Source: Oleidesulfovibrio sp964593925 (GTDB lineage: Bacteria > Desulfobacterota > Desulfovibrionia > Desulfovibrionales > Desulfovibrionaceae). Taken from it: 33,972 nucleotides of DNA. Location: assembly GCA_964593925.1 (NCBI GenBank), contig CAZQKM010000024.1, forward strand, positions 1 to 33,972. The letters run 5' to 3'. A program made the position numbers and the translations under genes. This document shows, piece by piece, positions 1-9,004 of the stretch (positions are counted from its first letter, which is position 1; each line of letters opens with the position of its first letter). The notes below the pieces were generated by a model that searched no databases, was not told the DNA's origin, and saw only the letters and a program-made list of their open reading frames with translations.

Positions 1-102
1 AACAGCCATCAGAAAGCTTGCTGTGCATGTCGGGTGGATTATGCAGGGGTCTTAAATTATATATAGTTATTTTGTTTTTAACGGGGCAGAAAAATGTAGC
101 TC

Positions 103-375
103 TTATGTCATATCCTGGTATGATAACGGCAGGTAGATTGTTCGGTTTTCAGCTGGTAGGACCTCTTGGTTTGTCCAAGCGTTTTCTGCAGATAATTTCT
201 TCCTCGCAAAACTGGACCATCCAAACTAGTATTTTTGGGGTAAGCTACTCCATGAAACATACAGGAATTTGCCATTGCCCCACACACATTTTTGCAACAT
301 GTCATTGATGCCTGCAACCATGGTTTTGATGATTTTACGATGAGGAAAATCCACAGCCTCATATTCATCAAAAGG
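103..375 (-). pseudogene. Possible decayed coding remnant, family unknown
   Basis: One minus-strand frame reads as protein-like for about 90 codons, but has an in-frame TAG at 226-228 and stops just upstream (TAG at 376-378). The first part reads PFDEYEAVDFPHRKI and continues with a plausible residue mix. The part after the internal stop includes SAENAWTNQEVLPAEN and ends at TAA (103-105). There is no start codon with a Shine-Dalgarno. I do not recognise the family. It may be a dead gene fragment, or a chance open stretch. Confidence 0.25.
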
Positions 376-866
376 CTAGTTTTTTTACTGGTTAGGCGTA
401 TGGAGTTGAAATGTAGCAGATTTATCGTAGGCAGATAATTGGGATTTTGCGTTGGTCCAAAATTACTATTTGGGGCGTGGCCTTGTGCCGCAAAAACGGC
501 AAAACGTTATTTTCGACGCCAGGTTTCGGAAGTGTTAGAGCACGCTCGATCTGGAATAAAGAAGGCGTTTTTGCTTATATCATCCAACGTGTGTTCCATT
601 TGGTTGCGTTGTGCTCTTGTCTCCATGTGAGCATAGACAAAAAGTATACTGTAATTACTGACAGTCATTAGGTATATGTGCGCTTGGTGTTGTCTGGGTA
701 TCTGTATTTTTTTGCATATGACGTGTCATCATGAGGATATCAAAATAAGACAGAGGAGTAGTTTCACATCGGCTATGCGCCGTAGTTACGCGCTTTATCT
801 GCCCTGTGGAGTATTGTCCCCCTATCCTTGAAAGATATTCCGGGCAAATCGGGTTGCCATGGTGAG

Positions 867-895
867 GCATAAAATAATCAAAAATTATTTTATGC
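867..895. repeat. Perfect 12-bp AT-rich inverted repeat
   Basis: The arms gcataaaataat (867-878) and attattttatgc (884-895) are exact reverse complements around the 5-nt spacer caaaa. The element lies about 190 bp before the cheW start in otherwise gene-free DNA. It lacks the GC-rich stem of an ordinary terminator. A protein-binding operator or a weak terminator for an unseen upstream transcript are both possible. Confidence 0.45.
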
Positions 896-1081
896 GAGCA
901 TACCATGTTTTTTACGTGTTGAGGGTATTTTGTGACTGTGGTCAAAAGTATTTTTTCTTATCCGAGGACACCAGTATGTTTTTATTTTCGTCCAAGATGT
1001 GTTAAGGAGACCTTGCCGTTGGCATAGAGATTCTTTTCGATTCTTCCGGGACGAGCTGGTTTGACAAAAGGAGCAGCCAAG

Positions 1082-1558
1082 ATGAATGAGGTACAAAAAA
1101 AGCAAGATGCCGAACTGTTGCAACTGGTAACGTTCAGCATTGGCGAAGAAGAGTTCGGTGTGGAGATTCTCAAGGTACAGGAGATTATCCGTACCATGGA
1201 AATTACCAAGGTTCCCCGTGCTCCTGAATTTGTTGAGGGGGTTATCAACTTACGCGGCAAGGTCATTCCTATTATTGACTTGCGGCGTCGCTTTGGTTTG
1301 ACTTCTAAAACGCATGACAAGCATACACGTATTATTGTTATTGAAATTAACAATATGATTGTAGGGTTCATTGTAGACTCCGTCTCGGAGGTACTGCGTG
1401 TCCCCGCAGGGACCGTTGAGCCGCCGCCACCTGTTGTTGCAGGAATGGAATCTGACTATATCAGCGGTGTGGGCAAGTTGCAGGACAGACTACTCATTCT
1501 GCTTGACTTGGACCGGTTGCTTTCTCAAGATGATTTGAACGAATTGGGTAGTATTTAG
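1082..1558 (+). CDS. cheW: Chemotaxis coupling protein CheW
   Basis: CheW is the cytoplasmic adaptor that links chemoreceptors to the histidine kinase CheA in the signalling array. The 158-residue product is essentially one CheW (SH3-like) domain. Visible family features are LVTFSIGEEEFGVEILKVQEI near the start, the conserved VEGVINLRGKVIPIIDLRRRFG block, IIVIEINNMIVGFIVDSVSEVL, and the closing LLILLDLDRLLS. I chose ATG 1082 because AAGGAG (1068-1073) lies 8 nt ahead of it; a TTG at 1061 would precede that Shine-Dalgarno. The gene stands alone: no chemotaxis partner is in the window, and a terminator follows at once. Length is normal for a single-domain CheW. Confidence 0.95.
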   Translation: MNEVQKKQDAELLQLVTFSIGEEEFGVEILKVQEIIRTMEITKVPRAPEFVEGVINLRGKVIPIIDLRRRFGLTSKTHDKHTRIIVIEINNMIVGFIVDSVSEVLRVPAGTVEPPPPVVAGMESDYISGVGKLQDRLLILLDLDRLLSQDDLNELGSI

Positions 1559-1580
1559 GCGGGTTATCGAAAAGGTTTAT

Positions 1581-1616
1581 AAAGCCGTCACCAGCCGCTG
1601 CGGGTGACGGCTTTTG
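1581..1616 (+). terminator. Rho-independent terminator after cheW
   Basis: A 12-bp stem, aaagccgtcacc (1581-1592) with ggtgacggcttt (1603-1614), closes a 10-nt loop and runs into a T-rich tract. It starts 22 nt after the cheW stop codon. It ends only about 15 nt before the best ATG of mfd, so it may also affect mfd expression. Confidence 0.85.
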
Positions 1617-1629
1617 GTTGTTACTTTTT

Positions 1630-4600
1630 ATGGTCTACGGATGTAGCGTGCAGTTTGAAAAAATTATTAAGCAACTTGTTTCAGGCGCTCTTGAGTCTGT
1701 CACCATTGCCCGTGGTGGTCCGGCCACCCGAGTCAAAATAGCAAAAACGATTCTTGATCAGGGACGCAGTGTTGTTATGGTGGCCAATACTGCTGAAGAA
1801 CTTACGGAGTTGAAAGGGATAGCCGCGCTATTTACCCCCGAAGTTTCTGCAAATGAGGATGGAGTACCCAAGCCGGCATGGGAGCATCCCTGGATTGTAA
1901 TCCCTCGGCATCCTGCCGGTATGCCCGGACGTACGGCATGGTCAGCACGTATGGCCAGTTTGTATGCACTGGGCAGGCGTCATATGCCTCAGGCTGTCAT
2001 TGTTTCATTAGATAATTTCATTCCCAAACTGCCTCCACAATGGCTTTTTGACGAGCACCAGCTCGTTTTGTCTCAAGGAGAGGAGATGGCCCCGGAGCTT
2101 GTGGTAGAACAGGCTGTGGAGTGGGGGTATAGGCGTACTCCGTATGTAACGCAGGCCGGTGAAATTGCGTTGCGAGGCGACATTCTAGACATTTATCCTT
2201 CTGGGTATGCAAAGCCTGTGCGGCTCGATTTTTTTGGGGATGTAGTTGAAGAAATAAGGATATTTTCTCCATCCAACCAGCGTTCGCATGGTGTTCTTGA
2301 AACTGTAACAATACTGCCCACAGCGCCAGTGTTGCTTGCTGGTAAGCCCCGTCTGGGCGCTCAGGCGTTTTGGAAGGCTGCGGCACAAAAAGGCACTGTT
2401 CCCCCATCTGCCCCTAGCATGTTGGATAGGGCTGCCGACGAGGGAAAAACCACAATACTGCCGGGTATGTATTATGAGGACGCGGTATTTCTGGAGCACT
2501 GGTTACCCAAAGATGCCGTGTTCATTCTGCCCGCAGAACTTGACTTTGTCGATGCACTCAAGCAGGCAACCCTTCTTTGGGAATCAGTCCTTGAACAGCA
2601 GGAAGAGGCCTTGGGCGTATCTCTGCCTTCAGACATGGCTATCCGGCAGACTGTAGATGTTCTTTCCTTTGCTGAACGGGCTTCCTGCGTGCGCTTTGAG
2701 TCCTTAACCATGGGGGTGGAACAGGTAGGCGAAAAGCTGCCTGAACGGTCGTATGAGACGTTTCAAGAGTTGTTTCGAGAGCAGGAGCAGCGTGATCGGC
2801 CTTGGCAGGCACTTATGGAAGCCATTACGCAATGGATCCGGGTAAAACGACAGCTGGTACTCAGTTTCAATTCTGCACGTAGCCGCGCAAAGTTTTTATC
2901 CCTTGCAGAGCAGGAGGGGCTGCACCCTCACTTACGGTATGCGCCGGATGTTCAAGGTGTTTTTGCCTTGGTTTCTCCGTTTTGCAAGGGTGTGGAACTT
3001 GTATGGGATAACACGCTCATTCTTGGTGAAGATGTGCTTCAGCCGCGTGTTCGTCAGCAAAGGGTGCGCTCTGGTGCTTTTGCAGGGCTACAGACACATG
3101 ACGATCTTACCCCAGGTTCCATGTTGGTACATAGGGATTATGGAATCGCCCGTTTTGAGGGTTTGCACCGAATGGATCTTGGCGGGGTGGCCAATGACTA
3201 TCTGCTGCTGACCTATGCTGGCGAAGACAAGCTCTATCTGCCTGTGGACCGCTTATCACTTGTGCAACGTTTCAAGGGGCCGGACGGTGTGCATCCGGCT
3301 TTGGACAGACTTGGGGGTACTGGGTGGATATCAGGTAGGGACAAGGCCAGAAAGGCCATTGAAAAAATTGCCCATGATCTTATGGAAATGTATGCTTGGC
3401 GCAAGGTGACCAAAGGATATACCTATGCTCCACTGGGGAATATCTATCGTGAGTTCGAAGCTTCTTTTGGTTTTGAAGAAACGCCGGATCAGGCCAAGGC
3501 GATACAGGAAGTGCTTGAGGATATGGAGCAGCCGGTTCCCATGGACAGACTTGTTTGCGGTGATGTGGGCTTTGGTAAAACAGAGGTTGCCCTGCGCGCT
3601 GCATTCAGGGGAGCCATGGACGGCAAACAGGTGGTACTGTTATGCCCCACCACTGTACTTGCGGAGCAGCATTTTCAGACTTTCAGAAGTCGTCTTGCCA
3701 ATTTTCCCATCAATGTTGAAATGTTAAGCAGGTTTGTATCGCGGCAACGGCAAAAAGAGGTGCTGGCTGCATGCGAGCTCGGTCGGGTAGATATTTTGAT
3801 CGGTACGCACAGGGTGCTGTCTAACGATGTGGTGCTGCCTAATTTGAGTCTTTTGATTCTGGATGAAGAACAACGCTTTGGCGTGCGGCACAAAGAGCGT
3901 CTGAAAAAGATGCGGCGTAATGTCGATGTGTTGACGTTAACGGCAACTCCCATTCCACGGACCTTGCAGTTATCCATGTCTGGTATTCGTGAATTAAGTG
4001 TCATTGAAACTGCGCCACCAGAACGCAAGCCTGTTCAGACGGCTTTGATCAACCGTGATTCTGATGCGTTGGGTGCCATACTACAGCGTGAGCTGGACCG
4101 TAAGGGGCAGATATTTTGGGTACACAACAGGGTGCAGGGGTTGGACCGTGTGGCAGAATACGTAAAAACTCTGGCTCCCCAGGCACGCATAGGCATGGCA
4201 CATGGGCAGATGACGGAAAAATCTCTAGAAGAAACCATGCACAAATTTTGGCATGCCGAACTTGATATTTTGGTATGTACAGCCATTGTTGAGTCTGGGC
4301 TTGATTTTCCGAGGGCAAATACTCTTGTCATAGACCAAGCGCAAATGTTCGGATTAGGGCAGCTTTATCAGTTACGAGGACGTGTGGGCCGCTCTGAACG
4401 GCAGGCATATGCCGTATTTGTAGTGCCCGATGTGGATAGCATGTCTGAAATAGCTCGCAAACGGATGAAAATTATCCTTGAAATGGATTATCTTGGAGCT
4501 GGCTTTCAAGTAGCAATGGAGGATTTACGGCTACGCGGAGCGGGTAATATTTTGGGCGAAGTTCAGTCCGGCCATATGTTGAAGGTGGGCCTGGACATGT

Positions 4601-5127
4601 ATCTCGAAATGCTTGAGGAAGAAGTTGCCCGTCTTAAAGGGGAACCCATTGGCAACAGGCTTCAAACTGAACTGAATATAGGTATTGCTGCCCATATTCC
4701 TGAAGATTATATAGATGACGGTAGTGAGCGCTTGGCATATTATAAAAAGCTTTCTTCTGCCACAGAGGCAGCAGAACAGGAACATATTGAACTGGAGATG
4801 CGCGACCGTTTCGGCCATTTTCCTCCCAAGCTGGAGGCCTTTCTCAGTATTCTTAACTTTAAGCGACATCTGGGGGCGCTTGGTGTGCAAAAGGCTGATA
4901 TTTTTGCTGACAAGGTTCGCTTGACATGGCCTGAAAAAGCAGAGCTCATAGCTCCTGCAACTTTGGTGGCCTGGGTTGCGGAACGGGTTGGAGCTGCACG
5001 TTTGATACCGCCTGCTATTTTGGAAGTGAGCCTGCCTGCCGGTGATACATACGGTGCCCGGCTTACTGCCTTGCATGCTGACTTGAAGCTTTTGACTCCC
5101 AAACTTATTGCAAAGGGTGATATATGA
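1630..5127 (+). CDS. mfd: Transcription-repair coupling factor Mfd
   Basis: Mfd is the ATP-driven translocase that dislodges RNA polymerase stalled at DNA damage and recruits UvrA. The 1165-residue product matches the usual length (about 1150). In order it shows a UvrB-like N-terminal region, the RNA polymerase-interacting segment around residue 494 (LTPGSMLVHRDYGIARFEGL), Walker A GDVGFGKT (644-651), a DEEQ box (745-748), the TATPIPRTL motif, and the helicase motif VI region QLRGRVGRS, followed by a C-terminal TRCF domain. The start is uncertain. ATG 1630 lacks a Shine-Dalgarno, GTG 1648 has a weak GGA 6 nt before it, and TTG 1618 follows the cheW terminator stem directly. The stop overlaps the next start by ATGA. 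Confidence 0.97.
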   Translation: MVYGCSVQFEKIIKQLVSGALESVTIARGGPATRVKIAKTILDQGRSVVMVANTAEELTELKGIAALFTPEVSANEDGVPKPAWEHPWIVIPRHPAGMPGRTAWSARMASLYALGRRHMPQAVIVSLDNFIPKLPPQWLFDEHQLVLSQGEEMAPELVVEQAVEWGYRRTPYVTQAGEIALRGDILDIYPSGYAKPVRLDFFGDVVEEIRIFSPSNQRSHGVLETVTILPTAPVLLAGKPRLGAQAFWKAAAQKGTVPPSAPSMLDRAADEGKTTILPGMYYEDAVFLEHWLPKDAVFILPAELDFVDALKQATLLWESVLEQQEEALGVSLPSDMAIRQTVDVLSFAERASCVRFESLTMGVEQVGEKLPERSYETFQELFREQEQRDRPWQALMEAITQWIRVKRQLVLSFNSARSRAKFLSLAEQEGLHPHLRYAPDVQGVFALVSPFCKGVELVWDNTLILGEDVLQPRVRQQRVRSGAFAGLQTHDDLTPGSMLVHRDYGIARFEGLHRMDLGGVANDYLLLTYAGEDKLYLPVDRLSLVQRFKGPDGVHPALDRLGGTGWISGRDKARKAIEKIAHDLMEMYAWRKVTKGYTYAPLGNIYREFEASFGFEETPDQAKAIQEVLEDMEQPVPMDRLVCGDVGFGKTEVALRAAFRGAMDGKQVVLLCPTTVLAEQHFQTFRSRLANFPINVEMLSRFVSRQRQKEVLAACELGRVDILIGTHRVLSNDVVLPNLSLLILDEEQRFGVRHKERLKKMRRNVDVLTLTATPIPRTLQLSMSGIRELSVIETAPPERKPVQTALINRDSDALGAILQRELDRKGQIFWVHNRVQGLDRVAEYVKTLAPQARIGMAHGQMTEKSLEETMHKFWHAELDILVCTAIVESGLDFPRANTLVIDQAQMFGLGQLYQLRGRVGRSERQAYAVFVVPDVDSMSEIARKRMKIILEMDYLGAGFQVAMEDLRLRGAGNILGEVQSGHMLKVGLDMYLEMLEEEVARLKGEPIGNRLQTELNIGIAAHIPEDYIDDGSERLAYYKKLSSATEAAEQEHIELEMRDRFGHFPPKLEAFLSILNFKRHLGALGVQKADIFADKVRLTWPEKAELIAPATLVAWVAERVGAARLIPPAILEVSLPAGDTYGARLTALHADLKLLTPKLIAKGDI

Positions 5128-6179
5128 CCATGGCTAGGATACCGCTGACCATAGTGTTTGCTTTATGCTACCTTGTCATCATTGGCTGTAAAGGCCAGAC
5201 TCCGGAGCAAGGCATTGTGGCCATGGTAAATGGTTCGCCAATTTTTTTGAAGGAGCTTGAGGCCCGGTATGATCTGGAACGCTTGAGTTGGGGAGGGAGC
5301 ATGCCCCCTTCTGTACCTCAATTGCGTGAAGATTATGAGGGCATACTCACCATGCTCATCGTGCAGCGTCTTGTGGAGCAGGAGCTTGCTCAAAAAAATC
5401 TTAGCGTGAACGACGAAGAACTGGCACAGGCTGAAGAGGCTGTGCGCGCTGATTATCCGTCTGATGAGTTTGAAAAAGTCCTGGTGGAAGATTACATTGA
5501 CTTGGCTTCATGGCGTCAGGTGTTGCGTCAGAGTTTGCAGCGAGAAAAGCTTTTTTCCGAAGTGTTCCGGCCCTCCATTACTTTGGGGTTTGAAGAAGCG
5601 GACGCCTATTACAAAAATAACATTAATGACTTTTATTTACCGAAAAGACTGCATTTTTTTTTCATCTCAGGTGATAAAAAGAAAGATGTCAAAAGGGCAC
5701 GTGACCTTTTGGTTAAGGGAAAAGACCGCGAGGCTGTATTACAAGGTGCAAGCGGGCGTCTTGTGATGCGTGAGCTTAAAATGCGAGAGGATCGTATCCA
5801 TGGTGCCTGGAAGCAGGTCCTGACCAAAAGCAAGGTAGGGGAGGGAACCGCTGTTGTTGCTCATGAGTCGGGATTTGAGACTTTTGTCCTGTTGGAAGTA
5901 TTACCCGAAAAGTTATTACCACCCGCACAGGCTTATCCTCTTATTGAGAAGCTGTTGGTAGAAAAAAAAGTGCAGGAAGCATATGCTGCTTGGCTGGAAG
6001 ATCGCCTGCGACATGCTGACATACAGGTTTCTGCATTGCTCAAACGTTTAGCTCAGGATACTAGGATTCCGGATTCAAATCAGACCGCTTTTTCTGAAAA
6101 GGACCCGGCTGTTCCTAATTTTGAAGTGCAGTCGGGGGAGCCCCAAGCCGACACTGAAGCTCCTGTCGCAGTGGAATAG
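5124..6179 (+). CDS. SurA-like lipoprotein, peptidyl-prolyl isomerase family
   Basis: This is a predicted envelope lipoprotein related to SurA/PpiC chaperones. The N-terminus has a hydrophobic stretch ending in VIIGC, an acceptable lipobox with Cys at about residue 22. A SurA_N-type region follows (GIVAMVNGSPIFLKELEARY, then helices rich in Glu and Leu). The middle (YYKNNINDFYLPKRLHFFFIS) corresponds to the entry into a parvulin-type isomerase domain, but the rest of that domain is poorly conserved, so isomerase activity is doubtful. The tail is acidic and low in complexity. The start codon overlaps the mfd stop (ATGA), so translation is probably coupled. A second SurA homologue follows 189 bp downstream. 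A role in outer-membrane protein folding is inferred from family. Confidence 0.8.
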   Translation: MTMARIPLTIVFALCYLVIIGCKGQTPEQGIVAMVNGSPIFLKELEARYDLERLSWGGSMPPSVPQLREDYEGILTMLIVQRLVEQELAQKNLSVNDEELAQAEEAVRADYPSDEFEKVLVEDYIDLASWRQVLRQSLQREKLFSEVFRPSITLGFEEADAYYKNNINDFYLPKRLHFFFISGDKKKDVKRARDLLVKGKDREAVLQGASGRLVMRELKMREDRIHGAWKQVLTKSKVGEGTAVVAHESGFETFVLLEVLPEKLLPPAQAYPLIEKLLVEKKVQEAYAAWLEDRLRHADIQVSALLKRLAQDTRIPDSNQTAFSEKDPAVPNFEVQSGEPQADTEAPVAVE

Positions 6180-6310
6180 ATAGTTTTTAGCTGTAACCTT
6201 GACTGCTCACCAAATAAACCTGCCTGTTCCGGCTGCTGGTGCATTTGTATGGCGGTTTTTGTCGTGGGGGTTTGTCTTCGTTGCAATGGTGAGTAAAAGA
6301 TAGTATGGGC

Positions 6311-6339
6311 TTGTCGTAACAGATTAATATGGGTAAGAA
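6311..6339 (+). promoter_or_regulatory. Possible sigma-70 promoter before surA
   Basis: TTGTCG (6311-6316) and TAAGAA (6334-6339) are separated by 17 nt and lie about 30 bp upstream of the surA TTG. They sit in the only sizeable gap (189 bp) of the mfd-to-glyS run. The match to consensus is moderate, so this is a candidate only. Confidence 0.3.
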
Positions 6340-6368
6340 TGTGTCAGTTTTTTGGATAGGAGTGTCTG

Positions 6369-7307
6369 TTGCGTATTGTACTGTGCTGTTTTTTTGCGAT
6401 ATTATTGGCTGCTACCACCCTTTGTCATGCCGACATGAATGCGGAACTTAATAAAATAGTAGCGGTAGTGAATGGTGAAATTATTACGAAGTATGATCTC
6501 CAGGCTCGGAGTGCTGCCAAGGTATACCGCGCGGGTTTGAATCCACTGGATGCGGCTGATGCAGAGCGTATCAAGCAAATTGAGCTGGCTACACTTGACG
6601 ATATGATTCTGAATGTGCTTGTGTTGCAGGAGGCAGAGCGGTATAATTTGCTTGTTGAAGACAGCGCAGTGGATAACGAGCTGCGTACGTCGTTGGCTCG
6701 CATGCAAATAACGGAAGAAGCGTTGGTTGCCAAGCTCAAGTCCAACGGAGAAACTCTTGAATTTTACCGTGAAACTATCCGCGACAATATAATGCGTCAG
6801 AAGCTTTTGGCGCTTATGGTCAGTCGTAAAGTTGTTGTAACCAAACAGGATATTGAGGCGTATTACGAACAAAACAAGCGTGAGTTTATGCAGGATAAGT
6901 CTGTTGATCTTCGTTTGCTTGTGTTTGCTCCCAATACCGACCCTGAACCGGTACTGAAAGCTGTGCGTGAGGGGGATATGGTTTTTGCGGATGCCGTGCG
7001 TCAACACTCCATAGGTCCAGCCGCCCAAAGTGGTGGGTTTATTGGTACGTTGGAGTGGGCCTCTTTGATTCAAGAATGGCGGCAGGCTATTGAAGGTCTC
7101 CCCGCAGGGAGCATCAGTCGTGCTGTTGTCTATGAGGGGCATACAGCGTTTTTGTATGTGGATGCCATAACAGATGGTAAAGGGCTTGACGTTGATGAGG
7201 TTGCCGAGCGCATTGAAAAAAAAATACGTGAACCTTTGTTAAAAGAACGGTTTAAAGAATATATCCACAAATTGCGCGAGCGCGCTATGGTGGAGATTCG
7301 CCTGTAG
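6369..7307 (+). CDS. surA: Periplasmic chaperone SurA family
   Basis: The protein (312 residues) is probably exported to the periplasm to help fold outer-membrane proteins. It starts with a cleavable-type signal peptide (MRIVLCCFFAILLAATTLCHA). A SurA_N domain follows (NKIVAVVNGEIITKYDLQ to about residue 155), then one parvulin-type domain (LRLLVFAPNTDPEPVLKAV, GPAAQSGGFIGTLEW, ending in TAFLYVDAI). E. coli SurA has two parvulin domains, so this is the shorter single-domain form. The start is a TTG: AGGAG (6358-6362) lies 6 nt before it and no ATG precedes the signal peptide. The RodZ-like gene follows within 17 bp, suggesting one transcript. Confidence 0.87.
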   Translation: MRIVLCCFFAILLAATTLCHADMNAELNKIVAVVNGEIITKYDLQARSAAKVYRAGLNPLDAADAERIKQIELATLDDMILNVLVLQEAERYNLLVEDSAVDNELRTSLARMQITEEALVAKLKSNGETLEFYRETIRDNIMRQKLLALMVSRKVVVTKQDIEAYYEQNKREFMQDKSVDLRLLVFAPNTDPEPVLKAVREGDMVFADAVRQHSIGPAAQSGGFIGTLEWASLIQEWRQAIEGLPAGSISRAVVYEGHTAFLYVDAITDGKGLDVDEVAERIEKKIREPLLKERFKEYIHKLRERAMVEIRL

Positions 7308-7324
7308 CAGTAGGGAAGGATTTG

Positions 7325-8218
7325 ATGACTCTCAAGGAACTTGGTTTGGCCTTGAAGCAGGCGCGTGAGTTGCAGGGGATGTCCCTAGATACTGTTGAAA
7401 AGCGTATCAAGGTCCCTAAGCGAATATTGCGTGCCATTGAGGAAGGAGAGCAAGACAGCCTTCCACATATTGTTTATGCAAAAGGCTTTATAAAAACCTA
7501 TTCGATTCTTTTGGGTATGGACCCTGCAGAGGCTGTTGCTGTTGTTGAGGAAGAGTTGGGAGGCAGAGAAGAAGACAATTTGTTTTCTCCGCCACCTTTG
7601 CCCGTAAGGCCGTCTTATCATTTTTTGCCCAAGGTACTCTTGGCACTTACCATGGTGCTGGGAGTGGCCGGCGGGTATTTTGCGTATCATAGTTTTTGGG
7701 GAGTGCCTTCAGAGCAGACTACAAGTGTGCAGATGGCAGCCACCCCCGCAGGGGACAATTTTTCGGAAAGGACTGGCCAAGGAGAACTGCCCATAGCACA
7801 TATACCAGACAATGTGGAAGATACCACGACAACCGATGCTCCGGTAGCAGTGGCTGGAATAGATCCTGCCAATGTGGAGGAGAGCGGGCAGATGACTACC
7901 TCATCGGACTCAGCCTCTGTAGCAGACGAAGGTATTACGCTTGTTCTTCCTGTGGAAGAGGCCGCGCAACGGCAAGAGTCTGGAGCTCAACAGCGCTTGG
8001 AAGTAAAAGCTTTGCAGGATTGCTGGGTAGAAGCCCACCCGGATGGAAAAGGCGTACAAGAGATTTTTTTGTCAGAAGGACAGTCGTATACTTTCACGTT
8101 TAGTAAAACGCTGGAGGTCAAGCTGGGAAATGGCGGAGGCGTCACTTTGACGCTTAATGGTAAGCCCTACCCCTTGCAGGCAGACTTGGGCAAAGTTTTG
8201 ACACTACGATTGCCATAA
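7325..8218 (+). CDS. rodZ: RodZ-like protein with N-terminal HTH and one membrane span
   Basis: RodZ proteins tether the MreB cytoskeleton to the inner membrane and help set cell shape. This 297-residue protein has the RodZ layout. Residues 1-75 form an HTH_25-type helix-turn-helix domain (LKQARELQGMSLDTVEKRIKV, YAKGFIKTYSILLGMD). A single membrane span lies near residues 100-120 (VLLALTMVLGVAGGYFAY). A Ser/Thr/Glu-rich linker follows, then a C-terminal beta-rich DUF4115-type domain (ALQDCWVEAHPDGKGVQEIF to the end). I chose ATG 7325, since AGGA (7317-7320) is too close to the TTG three bases earlier. The link to cell shape is from family and is not shown by its neighbours. Confidence 0.82.
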   Translation: MTLKELGLALKQARELQGMSLDTVEKRIKVPKRILRAIEEGEQDSLPHIVYAKGFIKTYSILLGMDPAEAVAVVEEELGGREEDNLFSPPPLPVRPSYHFLPKVLLALTMVLGVAGGYFAYHSFWGVPSEQTTSVQMAATPAGDNFSERTGQGELPIAHIPDNVEDTTTTDAPVAVAGIDPANVEESGQMTTSSDSASVADEGITLVLPVEEAAQRQESGAQQRLEVKALQDCWVEAHPDGKGVQEIFLSEGQSYTFTFSKTLEVKLGNGGGVTLTLNGKPYPLQADLGKVLTLRLP

Positions 8219-8229
8219 GTCTTTTTAGT

Positions 8230-8973
8230 ATGAGTAGCACAGAAAAGGTTATGGTGCTGCGCACCGGAAGATTTAGAGAAGCGGACTTATGGGTCCGCTT
8301 TTTGTCACCTTCCAAGGGGATGGTTACGGCTTTTGCCTTTGGTGCCTGTCGAAGTCGCAGGCGTTTTGGCGGATGCCTTGAGCCTTTGAACCATGTGCTC
8401 GCCACGGTGACCGCGAGTAAATGCGGTGAGTATCTGTATATGGAAGAAGGTACTCTGCTGTCGTGCCCTGTGCGGTTACGCAAGGATTGGGGGCGCATGG
8501 GGTTGGTGGCCAATTGTATTAAATTTGTCGAAGCTATGGGTATAGGGCATGAGGGTGCTGCCGAGGCATACAGGGTTTTGTGTGACACCCTGAAATTACT
8601 TGAAACAGCCCAGTCTGTGCCCGAAATGCTGCCTTTGCTGTTCCGTACCAGATTTGCCTTTGACCACGGCTACAAGGTGGATCCATTACATTGTGCACAC
8701 TGCGGTTCGCCGTTGGCTCATGCTCCCTATGTATCCTTTTTGCCCCGCGAAGGGGTTATGCTCTGTCACAGGCATGCCGGGGGTGAGCGTGGTATAGTGC
8801 TGTCGTGTGAAGCTCTTGACGCTGTTCGATTTGTGCAGGAGACTCCCCCTCCAGAATGGAGTACAATTCCGCTTTCTTTACCAGGGCGTAAGTTGTGGGG
8901 GCGTGCCATGGATGCTTTTATTCAGCACCATGTCGGTCTGGTTTGGGAAAAAGGGCGTTTTCGCAAAGTATAG
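8230..8973 (+). CDS. recO: DNA repair protein RecO
   Basis: RecO binds single-stranded DNA, anneals strands and, with RecR, helps load RecA onto SSB-coated DNA. The 247-residue product has the RecO architecture. The N-terminal OB-fold begins EKVMVLRTGRFREADLWVRFLSPSKG. A helical domain follows, with the zinc-binding region CAHCG and CHRHAGG at about residues 155-185. The length is normal. It lies 11 bp after the RodZ-like gene and 31 bp before glyQ, in the same run. No strong Shine-Dalgarno precedes the ATG, so it may depend on upstream translation. Confidence 0.93.
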   Translation: MSSTEKVMVLRTGRFREADLWVRFLSPSKGMVTAFAFGACRSRRRFGGCLEPLNHVLATVTASKCGEYLYMEEGTLLSCPVRLRKDWGRMGLVANCIKFVEAMGIGHEGAAEAYRVLCDTLKLLETAQSVPEMLPLLFRTRFAFDHGYKVDPLHCAHCGSPLAHAPYVSFLPREGVMLCHRHAGGERGIVLSCEALDAVRFVQETPPPEWSTIPLSLPGRKLWGRAMDAFIQHHVGLVWEKGRFRKV

Positions 8974-9004
8974 TATTTGAAATTGTTGTTTGATATAGGG
9001 GCGT

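Larger units (their letters stand above)
1..1081. other. Gene-poor left end, about 1.1 kb
   Basis: No open frame here has a Shine-Dalgarno, a recognisable domain and a credible length together. Short frames exist on both strands, but none resembles a protein family I know. The stretch holds a possible decayed minus-strand gene (103-375), an AT-rich perfect palindrome (867-895), and the untranslated leader of cheW up to the ATG at 1082. I found no clear sigma-70 promoter before cheW. No tRNA-like T-arm or cloverleaf was seen. The simplest reading is intergenic DNA with eroded coding sequence. Confidence 0.5.

Noticed and set aside
4531..5076. Minus-strand open frame opposite the mfd C-terminus
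   Set aside because: It is contained in a recognised gene and has no independent evidence.
6402..7142. Long minus-strand open frame opposite surA
   Set aside because: It lies wholly within a clear SurA gene, has no Shine-Dalgarno, and shows no family features. It is a coding-strand shadow.
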